A stretch of 64,000 nucleotides of DNA from contig NC_135214.1 of assembly GCF_052324685.1 (NCBI RefSeq), forward strand, positions 27,663,739 to 27,727,738, read 5' to 3'. Below, piece by piece: positions 32,099 to 48,028 of the stretch. Below the pieces are notes generated by a model that saw only the letters and a list, made by a program, of their open reading frames with translations, did not search any database and was not told where the DNA came from. The position numbers and the translations under genes are program-made. This DNA comes from Brachyhypopomus gauderio (lineage: Eukaryota; Chordata; Actinopteri; Gymnotiformes; Hypopomidae). Position 1 is the stretch's first letter, and each line of letters begins with the position of its first letter.

Positions 32099-34377
32099 AC
32101 AAGCCTGAACCTTTCTGATGTTTAAGACCTACATGCATTAGGTTGTATTTCACTACCTCTAAGTTCTTGACACACTTTGAGGGAGATGACGAAAACTCGA
32201 CAATAGACAATGATGTGTCAGACTGCAAGACAAGCAATTCCGTGTTTTATAAATTCCGTGTTTTATAAATTCGCCTTCATGCTGTCATTCATCTATCCAA
32301 TGTCTGTGAGACAGACTGAGAGTCCTGCTGTGAATGTAGTTTTTTTCTGAAAGTGTGCACAGATGGAACTTGGCATCATTCTAGCGAGAGTGAGAAGAGA
32401 ACCCTGGATAATGGGACCAAGCACGGTGTGCAGTCAGAACAGAACAGCTCCTGAACTTGAACAAGCACTGAACTTGAATCCAGTAGGTTATTCTGGGTGA
32501 GACATACAAACAAACAAACAAACAAACACACTAGTAGAAGGCTGCCCTTTCAAGTGTTTTGGGAAGAAATGGGGAAAGAGGGAACTGTAAGTTTCAGCTC
32601 GAGCTGGGTGGTATGTTGTCTGTTTGATCAGTGCTTACCCGAGGCTGCTTGAACACACTGGGAACTGTTCCTGTCATGAACAATGTGCTTATGATGTGTG
32701 TGTGTGTGAGAAACAGTGAGAGACTGTAACCTGTAGCAGCTATGAGGGAATGAAACCCAGGGGCAGATGGGGGTTCGGCTGGTAGGCGGGAGATTGGAGA
32801 CATCTGCTTCAGTGAGACGCATGGCACACCGCAAAAAAAAATATGATAGTTTCATATATATTATATATTGCTTGCAGTTTAAATATTTTATTGCATATAT
32901 ATTGCCTAGAACATAGGATAAACGTTTAGAAATCTCATTCATGTGAATCATGTGATTAAAGTGTGACATTAGAGTGTCAGTCATTGTAATAGAGGAGTGA
33001 CTGCAGAGTGGTTAGATTACACGTGAGCCATATGTTGTGTTGTGATGACTGCACTCTTCCGCAGCGTGGAAAACTAGATCTGGGTGTGTGCCACGCAGCG
33101 GTGTAAAGGGGAAGCAGCTCAGATGCTGAGTTTCCATTCAACAAGTAAGATTTCTTTCTGATGGGTTCCCCTGCATCGATGAGGATTGCTGCAGAATGGG
33201 ACACCTGGTATCACGAGGATCTTTGATAGAACTTTATTGATCACGGGGGAATTATTGAGCCTCTCCAAATTCAAAACACATGACGAAACAGTAATTGTGT
33301 TTCAGTGCATGCACTTGCAAATGATCAAAGCTCAAAAGGCTAATCATATAGAAATAGTGTGACTACTTTTGATGACTCATGTTATTTTGATTACGTGTGA
33401 TAGTAATAATAGATGTAATTATCTTATGGTGTCTTAGTTTGCATATATTTTATAGGTCCTGTGGGGGTTCCTACAAGTTTGTATCCCTGTGGAGAGCCGC
33501 CTCGTTATTATGGAGATTAAAGTGGTAGGGTCAATGTCACACACCTGCAACTCATTGCAACTCAACGTGCACACTTTTATATTTCGTAGGAAATGCCTTC
33601 AGTATGGTAAACTGCTTTAACTTTGATCTTTACACGGGGTATAAAATGTGTCCTGCTTGCTTCTTTTTCCCTTCCTACTTTCCCTCTTTTTTCCTAAGTG
33701 GAAAGCTGTTAAATCTGTTGAACGTCATGGCCTGCTGCATGTAATCTAGAGGCTCGCTCCAAATGTTTTAATAAAGATCGTTCTTGTTCTGATATCACAT
33801 AAAGGGAACAGATAGTTGATGAAATGAAATGATTCTTTAAGTTGACTACAGCGTAAAGTGAAGAGCTGCCCAGTCATGCAGACAAACAATGAAGTTCATT
33901 GAAATTTTTGCTATCATCAGTAGCATAATGTATGCTGTCAGACGAACTAGAAAGCTTTATGATATACTCACTTTGCAACATAGCGGAAGAAAAATGCTCA
34001 CACAATCAGACGTTCACACCATCTCTCTCTAAAATATGGAGATGACGTAGCAATGCTTATGAAATGAGGACACAGGAAATGCATTTATATAATCATAGTG
34101 ACTTAATTAGGACACAGTGTCTTCTATTGTGACAGCTGAGGATTCTGCAATATCAACTAACATGCCTCTCTGCATCATTTTAAAAAGCAGTGTGTTGCAG
34201 TGCATTCTCACATTTTGCAGTACCCATAAACATGCAATAACTATTAATCATACATCGGACAGATTATATGTGTTTTTACAAAACATCTGCATAAATGTTT
34301 TTACACATTTGGTTAATGCAAAGGCCAATATCCATTAAAGTCTGCTAGAAAGAAAAAAGAAAAAAAATCACTTAAAA

Positions 34378-34412
34378 ATGATGATGATGATGATGATCAC
34401 GATGATGATGAT
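34378..34412. repeat. (GAT)n microsatellite
   Basis: Repeated GAT with one CAC interruption, about 35 bp, roughly 1 kb upstream of LOX. Confidence 0.9.
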
Positions 34413-35395
34413 AAATGCCATAGAACCATATGGTACATGGTAACCAATTAAATGATTTTACCGGCAAGTGCAATTACTTTCAAACCAATTTTATCATATG
34501 ACACCACTTAAAGTTTGCCTATAAAACCTTGCCTTAACCAGCAGCTGGGTACAGGAGGACTGGAAAGAAAAATGGTTTTCGCATATGAAATTTGGTATCT
34601 GGGGACTACTTTGAATCTCAAGCAATGAGAAACTGTCGACACTGCTTACCATATCTAAAGTTCTAAAATTATATGACTAGGTCCTTTACTGAGGAGTGCT
34701 GACGAAGACAGAATGAACCTCTCACCATAATAACACAGCAGGTTGCCACAAGGCGTTGGAAATGACACTGAGGCTTAAGAATTTCATACTCCATAATGTG
34801 AACAGCAGCAGGAGAAAAAGCTCGCAATACAAAGTAATGTAGTGTGAGCAGACAGAAAATAAATTTTCCCCACAGCGTTATTGGATATAGTTAAACAGAA
34901 ATGTATGGATCTTCGGAATGCATAAAAGCACCGCCACATTAGAATAATGGACACGTAGTTCCAGACGAACGTGAAAGGAAATTAAGAAACAGTAGGAAAG
35001 AGCTGAGTGGTATAATATATAACTATTGTAGATTAATCGAATGCTTAGTAAGTATTATGTTATTGATCGTGAGATTGCAAATGTTCGTGGAGGAGCGTGT
35101 TGTCTTTGAGAGATGAGTATTCCTTACGACAGACCCCACGCGCTTGTGTCACTTCACTTCGAACGTGGTCCAGAAACTTTTAAAATCCACCCCCTCCTTG
35201 CAAAACCTAGGACATATTCTCAAACGCTGCATTCGCGGTACAAGACTCTGCTTAAATATAAGGCTTTAAAGTATTCCAATGCGACTTCTAAAAAGATTTT
35301 TACAAGTACTTTTTCTACAATTCGCGCGTTTTCTTATCATTTAAACAAGCAACATATGATTCTGTAAGAAATATCAGTGTCGTCTGTGCAAAGAA

Positions 35396-38682
<3,287 letters not shown>

Positions 38683-39684
38683 TTGCAGTATGTCACCAAA
38701 CCCAAGACCACTAGGCAAAAATCATCAATGGGGAAGTCATGGGGGTGAAACTCTGCACAACAGTGACGATCCTCTCAGCGCAGTCCAATTCTGTCACATT
38801 CATGTACCAAAATGTGTATAAGAGCAATGAAACACGTCAAAGTGCTAAATCTCTAACAAAGATGAAGACAATATGTAATACGTTTGACACTTCTGAAGGT
38901 GCTTCCATTGCTGTTGCTGCAAGGAAATAGCTGAGAAAGTCACCTCTTATTTCTTATTTAATACGATATTATTGCTGTAGATTATTGTATTATTATATAT
39001 TATTGTAGATTTGAAAGAAAAAGAACAAAATATGTGTATATAGGACATATATGCTATCATGAGGTTATTTGGACACTCAAGCAAATTAGCCTATGTAGGC
39101 TATATATCATCAAATATTATATTTAAATTGTTAATTATCATTATCTATAGCAGAGGATCTCTATGTACAGTAATTATAAACATGCTACAATGTCTAACAT
39201 TAAAGGGTGCTATTTCCTTTAAGAATCACTGCAATTTGGGAGGCAAATCTCACTTAAACAAAAGCTAGGCCCTTTCTCTCTGTTTCTTTCCTGTGCATAA
39301 ATCACAGATGAATGTTGAAATAAATGATACGTTTTCTGTGTTAGTATAGTGTCGGTTCTTTGGAGTTCATTTTTTATTGAACATATCAGGAACGTCACTC
39401 TTAATTTACAGGGATTCTGCAGAAGAACCTTAAATTGCAGTGCAGTATGTAAGGACATGGGCAGCCACCTGGCTTCTGTGCTCATAGGAGACAATACGCT
39501 ATACTCAAGGCCACTGGATTTGAATCAAGCAATGTCTTTGAGGTTAAAAGGAAGAATATATTTGGCTTTTATCCAGATATTTGTGTGTGAGTGAACCATT
39601 CAGCAATCTCAGTCTTTTATCGATGAAGACAGGTGGGCCAGCTACACATGCCAGATGCCATGACAACACAGTTTCATTTTTGTC
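38683..39684 (+). other. LOX: LOX 3' untranslated region, provisional
   Basis: Non-coding sequence after the LOX stop in the last exon. The first good AATAAA is at 39319-39324, giving a 3'UTR of about 0.65 kb; longer forms are possible and could reach the antisense ORF at 39685-40041. AT-rich, with no repeat of note. Confidence 0.5.
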
Positions 39685-40041
39685 TCATCTACCCATAAGA
39701 ACATCATGAAACCAGAACTCCCAGATCTCAACATAGTTCATTATTACTAGAATTATTATTATTATAGTAAATGCCACAAGAAAACTTAGACTCGTTGTGC
39801 TGACCCACTTATTTTCATAGTAATATGACAAATCAACATTCTGGATATGGTTTCTGACCTGTTCAACCATACTAAGGAAGCTTTCTTCATTACTGAAAAT
39901 AGTTTGTTCCTCTGTCATTCCTAATAATGGTCCTCCCCAATAATAATAGTCTTCTGGTTCGACAGTGTTAACCTTACTGGCAACAAATGAAGCTGCTTCT
40001 CTGATTGACTTATTGTAATCTTTCAGACTGAATATGGCCAA
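39685..40041 (-). CDS. Unrecognised 118-aa ORF with one predicted membrane segment
   Basis: I do not recognise this protein. It starts MAIFSLKDYNKS, has a mixed, acidic and Tyr-rich N-terminal part (EPEDYYYWGG, SNEESFLSMVEQVRNHIQNV), then a hydrophobic span of about 20 residues (roughly 84-103, rich in Ile/Val) and a short tail, WEFWFHDVLMGR. No signal peptide is seen; the layout would suit a single-pass, tail-anchored-like membrane protein. It has no low-complexity bias except where an (ATT)n stretch encodes isoleucines. It lies antisense and downstream of LOX in AT-rich DNA, where open frames this long are unusual but not impossible. It could be a single-exon gene, one exon of a larger gene, or chance. 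Confidence 0.35.
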   Translation of the reverse strand: MAIFSLKDYNKSIREAASFVASKVNTVEPEDYYYWGGPLLGMTEEQTIFSNEESFLSMVEQVRNHIQNVDLSYYYENKWVSTTSLSFLVAFTIIIIILVIMNYVEIWEFWFHDVLMGR

Positions 40042-42843
40042 TCTTAGTGCTTACAGCACGTCTTCAAACCTCATAATGAGTCACAGCAACAGGCATCAGA
40101 TACATACGCCATTAAGAATAAACTCTGGGTATTCAGTTGTCGTTCTTGTGTATGTGTGGACATTACAACGATTCAACAGGACAAGATCCAGCAAGAACTG
40201 GCAATATCCAGATGCATTTTAATTTCACAGTTATTATTTTTGTACTTTTAGTCAAAGAGAGGCATAACTATATATTTAGGGTGCACCTCATTTGAAAAGC
40301 CGTAGCTTTAACTAGAATGCAGTTTGCAAAAAATCCACTAGAGTGCAGTACTATAAAACAAAGCCTTAAGGAAGCTTTTTAAAGTTCCACATTAAAAATG
40401 TTGTTATAATAGTTGATTCTAGTCATTGATTCTAGTATACAGTACATTCAATTTAAACACAATTTGCCAGCAATGTTTAATGTTTATGATGATGAATGTT
40501 TAAGCCTGTTTAGCATTCTGGTAGCAATAACAGCAAAACTAGGACTGTACAGTTTCTATATAGGCTACATGTTCCAGTGTATAAATCCAGGTTCAACAGT
40601 GGTACTGAATATGGAATGAAATAATTCTTAAATCTATCCCTCCTGTAGCTTGGTAAACATTAATTGTAATTACATTATAAAGCTAAGTGGTTTTAAAGCG
40701 GTAGCACCAAGAATTTTGAGGTCACACATTCCAGTCAATAACTGGAAGTCTACACCCCCATCACCTGTACCTTTATTAATGCACAGCTGGGTGCGGGATC
40801 AACCAGAATAAGAAACTGCACATTTTTACGAGAAATGTACTTTACTTTTTATCTGCACATTTCCTGGTACAAGTATACTTAAATTATTGTAACTTTTAAA
40901 ATACCCTTTTCCCTAAAACAGCTGCCCCCAGGACAGAGGAACCTGTCTAGAAACTCAGCAGAACAACATTATTTCTGGTGTTTTTCTGAAATATGCTGTT
41001 TGTTTATTGAACGTGCAGCATTAACTACAGTACCAAAAAAACGTCCCTCAGGATCAGGATGAGTAGATGTTCACAGAAAAATATGTGTAAAGCTATATTC
41101 TCTACCTATTTAATCAGCCTTCAAGAACATCTAGTAAAGTATTACTCTAAAACATTGTTGAGATCTGAAAAAAATCAGGTTCTCGATAAACCAGGTTCTC
41201 GTCAATTTAGAAAATCTTTTCTGGTTATTTAAAAACCTATACAGGATTTTGGTCGATTCCTTAACGGGTTTGGTGATGCGTGAAGATGTGCATGTCTGGT
41301 CCGGATGGTTCTCCTCCTGTACTCTGTAGCCGCAGCTGAACTTGGGCATCTGGCCCAGTAACGCAGAACCGGGATGTATATCCGGTTTCCTTGGAATAAC
41401 CAGGAATAACGGCGCCGCTCTCCATGTCAGATTCTTGTGAAGTGGATCAAGAAAGGTACCGCTGGAAGACACGGCACTTATAGAAGGTATCGTTGGTACT
41501 GTATCATTATTATCACCATCATTTGTATTATTATCACGAACAGATGTTACCGAGAGCGCTGGTGGAGAGTGTAACGTTTTAACACTGCTCGGTAACGGTT
41601 CGACTGGACCTGCCCTGTGCTAAGCGAGCTAGCGGACTAGCCCACCATCCACACAAACAATGGGGGAAGCTCCGCACCAGCTTACCGAGTGTGTGCCAAA
41701 TGGTGCCGGGCAGGTTACGGGCTGCTCTTAAACCCGTTTCATTCTGTGAACCGAGACATGTAGAGTATAAACGTTCGCGTTTATCAACTTCGGTGAGGTT
41801 TTAGACTAAATTAGACACATACGCCGAGCTAGTTAGCTAGCTATGTGGCTATATGCGTTGCTGGTAATACCAGGTTGTATCCCCAGCCACCTAATTATCC
41901 AGCCAGCCCGTTTTAACAACCAGGAACAGAAATGAGGATATAATTCTGCATTCAGACAGCATCTGTCTCATGAGCAGAGTCTTGAAAATGGCTTAGAGTT
42001 GGTAATGCATAAAACCACTTTCAGTTGAACAGCAACGACCTACCTAGATATAGATGACACACACACCTGAATTAGACATGCAACACTGTTAATTACAGCC
42101 TATTGTAGGCAGTCTAGAAAATTACATTTTGATGACTGAGGTAAATCCTATAAAGGTTTGACACCGACACAAACAAAGTATAGACTGGTTAAGTTTCTCA
42201 AAACAAACAAAACCCAATATAATCACGAGTGAAACACAATTCTTCTTTATAACCCCAATAGCACTGTAGCCTCAGCTGAACTCTAATGTAGTTTGTTAAG
42301 GGGTTCATCATAAACTCTATCTGTGCCTCTGTGTATCTAACTGTTTTCCTGCTTCTTTTGGGTGTTTTACCCATTTGTAAGGTTGCATTGGGAGGGAAAG
42401 TAAGTGTTTGATTCCTGTAGTTAGATATTATTTTGCAGATTAGATGATTTTGTTGGATTAACTACCAGACACATTTTGAGCATTTTTCTCGAAAGCAGCA
42501 GCCAGGTGCATTACACATTCCTGGGTTTGTAGGGTGGTTCTGCTGAACTGGGACACCAGATGGGTTAGACTAAATCCAATTATTGGATCATCATCCTCCC
42601 CCATTTTCCCAAATATTTCACTTCCTCTAATCTCCACTAGTCACTGATGTGCATTGCACCTACAGGCTATTTTATCCAGCTGTGCTTATCAACACTTTAT
42701 TTACGAACTCTTCAGCTAAGAAGAAACTATAATTATAATTAATAATTCAGTGCATTAGTTAGTTTAGATCACTGGTTAGTTGAAAATAATTATCCACACA
42801 TTGCCTTTCTCACTAGGGTTGGTGGACAGAATGCTCACAGAAG
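40042..42843. other. Intergenic region and SNCAIP 5' flank / 5'UTR
   Basis: AT-rich up to about 41250, then a more GC- and CpG-containing segment at about 41270-41720 that probably contains the SNCAIP promoter and a non-coding first exon; its donor was not fixed. The first coding exon has a good acceptor (CACTAG) ending at 42816, leaving 27 nt of 5'UTR before the ATG at 42844. A minus-strand ORF at 41131-41472 is not recognised and not called. Confidence 0.45.
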
Positions 42844-45800
42844 ATGGATGCTCCTGAGTATCTGGATTTAGATGAGATTGATTTCACTGATGACTTGGCT
42901 GTAAGTACATAAATTGTATTACCAAGTGAATATTTTTGCACACTAGTAATTCACTTGTTTCATAACAGCAAATGAAAAATGATGGACCTAATTTTAGGTA
43001 GGTCCAAAAGCCTTATGTGGAAGTAGAATTTTAACATGTGAAACAAAATGATCTGTGTGTAAACATTTAACTAAAGCAGCTGAAGTAAACATGTGGGAAT
43101 GATCTGCTGTTCTTGGAAGCCCCTTTATCACTGTTTCGTAAAGTACACTTTCTTTAAAATATGTGATTTTTGAATGCATATTAAAAGGCTAAGATAATAA
43201 TGGGCTAATTAAAATGTTTGGCCATGGCCACTGCACTCTTATACAGATTTACCATAGACCTACAATAAATGCAATTTACAGAAATATACAGTATATTTCT
43301 GTTTATTGATCTGTTTATTGATTTAGCTAATTACGCAGGTAATTAACTGAAGTGTTAATTTATTTGTATTGCACAGAGTCTAGTGTAGTATATAGCTTTA
43401 TTAAAACTCCCCTCACTCCACTCTCTTGGCTGCCTTTAAATACTGCATGCCATTTTTCTATGTTGCCTCCAGAAAAAGAACACAAAGTTACTAATTGTGG
43501 AATAAGCTAGTGTTCATTACAGCACAACAGATTTGTGCATACATTTCAGAATATGACTCAGTTTAATAATGAGGCTACAAAAGACTACAAAACTAGATGT
43601 TTAAAATTCCTTTGGTCTCTATCATAGTACACATCAAAGAGCATCCCAGAACTTTGCCGCAGAAATGATGGACAGGCTGAAGAGAGGCAAGGTATGTGCG
43701 TTGTTGTCCCACGCAAGAATGTTACTTTATAAATGTTGTATTTTGCATGTGTGCGTAATTGAACTCGCACCTGTAGAAGTGTTTCTTTCAGTGTGACTGA
43801 ATTCACTCTACTGTTTCAGCTCCAGGAATCAACTGGGGTCGAAGTGCTTCACTGCACAGTGGAAGTGGGACCAAGCCCACAGGAATCGCAGATGTGTACA
43901 GCAAATTCAGACCTGTTAAAAGGGTCTCGCCGCTTAAACATCAGCCCGAGGTTTTGGACACTGACAATGACAATAAGAGTCCCGGGCACAGTGCAGAGGG
44001 CACCAAGGAAGAAGCGTCCCCTAAAGGGCCCCAGACAAGTATGACTCCAGGCGACATTCAGGGGCACAAGTGCAAAAGTATTGCTAATGGAGCACTTTTT
44101 GGGGAACTAGAACACTATGATTTGGACATGGATGAGATACTGGATGTGCCTTACATAAAATCCAGCCAGCAAATGGCAACCCTCCCCAGAGCGGCCTCTG
44201 AGAAGTGTGCTTCAGGGAGCAGTGCTGGTGATAGGTGTCTCGGTGTCAAGGCGTCATCCCTTAGCCATGCTGAGTCTGTAGGTGGCGGGACACAGTTTTG
44301 CGTGCTCTCGCCCGTCAACTGGCCAGACATGAGAAAGTCCAAGTCTATGGATCTCAGAGCACAGACGGTTGGCTATGACCACTCCCCAAGCTCACTGCAC
44401 TCCTCTATATCCGAGGCAGACAAACTGTTATCAAGCAGATCTTTTCCAGACACGCCGACCCACAAGGCTGGGACAGATACTCCGGGTAGCCAGTCTCTGT
44501 TCCCTATAGGAGGCGCAGTGGGAAGACTTGACAAGTCTTGGAGCAGTTCGAGAGCTTTTGGGGAATGCGATGAGGAAACGAAGAAGTCTCAGAATATTAT
44601 CAACATTGTCCGGGAGGGGCAAATCTCACTGTTGGTAAGAAGCCCCTAAAAATGTTCCGTTCTGCATCCTGTCTTGGTGATAAGAAATAATATATGCAAT
44701 ATTAAATCATTTTTGTTCTTCCTCAGCCTCACTTTGCAACTGAGAGCCTGGAGCTTATTCGAGACGAGGACGGGAACAATCTTCTTCATATATCTGCTGC
44801 CCAAGGGCACACCGAATGCCTGCAACACCTCACCTCCCTCATGGGGGAGGACTGTCTCAATGAGCGCAACAAGCAACAGTTGACTCCTGCTGGTTTGGGG
44901 GTCAGGGTGAGCTGGACATTCTCAGCCAGAAAACCAGACCAGGCTTTAACATGGGTCATAGCCTTGCCTCAGTGTAATGGGCTTAAACCTGTTCATTTAA
45001 TAAACCATCTTGGACCGAATTTAGTCGGACATTTTTGGCTCGACTTTTTCTTCCGTTAAGATTTAGAGCTTTCTTTGTGTGTTTATAGAACGGACACTTG
45101 GAGTGCGTGCGCTGGATGGTGAGCGAGACGGAGGCCATCGCTGAACTAAGCTGCACTCGAGAGCATCCCAGTCTAATCCATTACGCAGCACGATACGGCC
45201 AGGTGACCATCACATAAGGCACGACAACAACTAATTCTGTTTACTACATTGGGGATATATATGAATTTAAAGGTTTCCTTATCTTCAGGAAAGGATTTTG
45301 TTGTGGCTGCTACAATTTATGCAAGAACAAGCCATCTCACTGGATGAAGTGGATCAGAATGGAAACAGCGCCGTACATGTTGCTGCCCAGTATGGTCATC
45401 TGGGCTGCCTTCAGGTGACAGAAATTTCAATTTACCCTTTTAAGAAGCATTGCTGATTTAACAAAAGCTTTAAATAGTGTGTTAGGGGAAAGTAGATTTT
45501 TTTTTCTGGGGTACAATGAAAGAAATTGGAAACAGGATACTGGTCTCCCTCCTGTTTCCTGTTAGTGTAGGCTGGCCAATCATTTCCTCTTCTTTGCACT
45601 AGTCAGCAAGCAGGGAAAGTATGTTGATGTAAGGAACAATATTACTTTGAGCAGTGGACTTTTGAAAATTTATCGTTTGTTTTTTTTGGTCATGCTTGTT
45701 TTAATTCATTTAAAAAATTCATTTTAAATATAATTTTTTTATTTAATCATTTTACTCTCTTTTTAATTTGCTTGTCTAAGACACTGGTGGAGTACGGCTC

Positions 45801-47269
45801 AAATGTCACAGTGCCAAACCAGCAGGGGGAGCGGCCCTCCCAGAGTGCCGAGCGGCAGGGTCACACCACCTGTTCCCGTTACCTGGTGGTCGTGGAGACC
45901 TGCATGTCGCTGGCTTCACAGGTGGTCAAGCTTACCAAACAACTCCATGAGTAAGCAGACTTCAAATACAATTTAATTGTGTTTTCTAGTTTTGCAAAAC
46001 ACATGTATATATATATATTTTTCTGAGCCCTAATAAGAAAAAAAAAAACATTTCTGTAGACAAACTACAGCAAGATTAGCACTCCAGAATCAACTTCAGC
46101 TGCTGTTGCAGTGCCAAGATCCTAATGGAAGACCACGGTCACCTAGGTCTGCCCTTCCATGACGTTTTACTCACTGGTCATAATGCAATTTATTGCTAAT
46201 GCACTTTCCTTAGATTTATGTGGAACATTTTCATTACATGTCATATAATAATCAGATTATAATCTCAATAATGTCTCTTTTTATTAGTTCACTTATGCCC
46301 TCGGTGGAGGCTTGGCCAGAAATGACCCTGACTGCAGAGGTTGCCCCTGGTGATGGGCAGTGGATTCTGAGGCAAAGGAATGTGGACTCGGACGCGGTTT
46401 TGCGCAAACGTCTGGGAAAGGACATGGCAGAGAGAATGGGCTCCAAGGAGAAACTAACGCTGGAGTTCCAGGAGGGTGCAGTAGAGGGCGCCAGTGGGCC
46501 AGACTCGGGGGCGGGGCCTGGGGCGGGGCCTCTGAGGAGGCTGGGTGTGGTGGAGAAGCGGGAGCTGAAACTGGCTCGCCTCAAGCAGATCATGCAGCGT
46601 TCCCTCAGCGAATCGGACACGGACGCCTACCCGCCGGATGAGTCCAAGCAGGCCTCGGCTGCCCCCAGGCCCGAGAGGCCGACCCAGCTTCCCATCGGAG
46701 ACAGCGAGGAGCCGGCGTCTGGGCTCCACCCACACATGAAGAAGCATACCTCAGCTGCAGAGCGCAAGTTCTCGTTTGCACTCCGGACATCCAAATCCAT
46801 GGATGGGTACAATCCGTCTCCGACGTCCGACGGCAGCGACGTCGATCACGAAACAAAAGCCGACTTGGCGGGGGACCTCACGGAATTTAACAGCGGGCAA
46901 AAAGTCACGAGTCCAAAGAGCGCTCTCAAATCTCCATCCTCTCGTAGGAAACCTTCACAGAGCCTGAAACTCAGGGTGACGTTTGATGAAGCACCTGTTG
47001 TCCACAAGGACGGGCAAGCAGGAGAGGTCAAAGGAGCTTCGAGTAAAGAAAAGACTTCAGAATCAGGGAGGAGACCCTTCGGCACGTTCCGCTCCATCAT
47101 GGAGACGCTGAGTGGGAATCAGAATAGCAACAACAATAACGCTCAGTCCACATCTCCAGGCAAGCACGCTGCTTCTAGCTCAGCTCAGGGTCTGGCTGGG
47201 AAAAAACCAGATGCTAAGGCCAGTCCAGGTGGTCTGTCCAAATGCAAAAACAAGACCAGCGCTGTTTAA
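42844..47269 (+). CDS. SNCAIP: SNCAIP (synphilin-1), nine coding exons, 864 aa
   Basis: Synphilin-1 is a cytoplasmic scaffold that binds alpha-synuclein and E3 ligases such as parkin and SIAH and is found in Lewy bodies. Coding exons: 42844-42900, 43628-43691, 43820-44634, 44727-44906, 45089-45202, 45289-45414, 45781-45950, 46060-46146, 46288-47269 (2595 nt, stop TAA). Conserved landmarks in order: start MDAPEYLDLDEIDF; DVYSKFRPVKRVSPLKHQPE; ELEHYDLDMDEILDVPYIKS; ankyrin-like repeats (DGNNLLHISAAQGHTECL, NGHLECVRWMVSETEAIAEL, DGNSAVHVAAQ-type); SRYLVVVETCMSLASQVVKL leading into a coiled coil (ALQNQLQLLL); KRELKLARLKQIMQRSLSES; and RPFGTFRSIMETLSGNQN near the end. Slightly shorter than human (919 aa), mostly in the linker after the coiled coil and in the C-terminal disordered part. 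SNX2 follows as in mammals. Confidence 0.96.
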
Positions 47270-48028
47270 GTGCCTTGCTCCTAGGGTGCTGAGAGAGCTG
47301 TTTTTTCCCTTAAAGTGTTTAGCAAAAAAAAACCCCCAGTTTTTAAAGTTATTGAGGTGCAAGCATTTAACTGTATGTTCTTGACATAAATGATTGACCA
47401 ATATCAGAACATATATTTGGAAATCAGGCACTTTGCAAACTCAAAGCATTTTAGCATCCTAGTTTTCTTGGAGCCACTGTATATAGCACAACTCATCTTC
47501 ACGGTCAGATTTTCAGTATGTTTGTGGTGTCAGTGGAACTGTTAAAATACTTAAGTAACGACACTGTGATTTTATACAATCATGATTTCATTATATAGTT
47601 AGATGTGACTCAGAAGCAAGATCAGCCTTTGCTCAAAATTGTGTTTTACAAACCTGAATGCAATACAAACCATAAATAAACCATAATAGTATAGTGACTT
47701 TTCTGTAGGTCTGTGGTAAATGGCGAGTTCATGACCACTACGTCTCAACAGTACTGCATCACATTGCTGAACTCTTTCAGAAGAAAAGCATGTTTTACGG
47801 TTTATCCTAAAACATGCCATCTACCATAGAAACCATTTTATAGATGGCTGGAACTGGGTACCAGTTTTCCTAATTCTGCCTCATAAAACAGTATTTTCCA
47901 CTTTTTATAAATAAATGTATCTGTAATCTGTAGTTTTTTTTTTCTCATTTTAAAATACATTTGAATAATAATTTAATTGTATGGAGAAAACATGACAACC
48001 ATTGTAATAACTAAAAATAAGAAATAAA
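47270..48028 (+). other. SNCAIP: SNCAIP 3' untranslated region with AATAAA signals
   Basis: AT-rich non-coding sequence after the SNCAIP stop. AATAAA occurs at 47910-47915 and 48023-48028, giving a 3'UTR of about 0.65-0.78 kb. Confidence 0.6.

Noticed and set aside
41131..41472. 113-codon minus-strand frame upstream of SNCAIP
   Set aside because: Not recognised; second half is low-quality sequence and it sits in a probable promoter region. Could be a divergent transcript but not supported as a gene.
46252..47100. Several long minus-strand frames opposite the last SNCAIP exon
   Set aside because: Antisense shadows of a GC-rich coding exon; the plus-strand frame matches synphilin-1 throughout.
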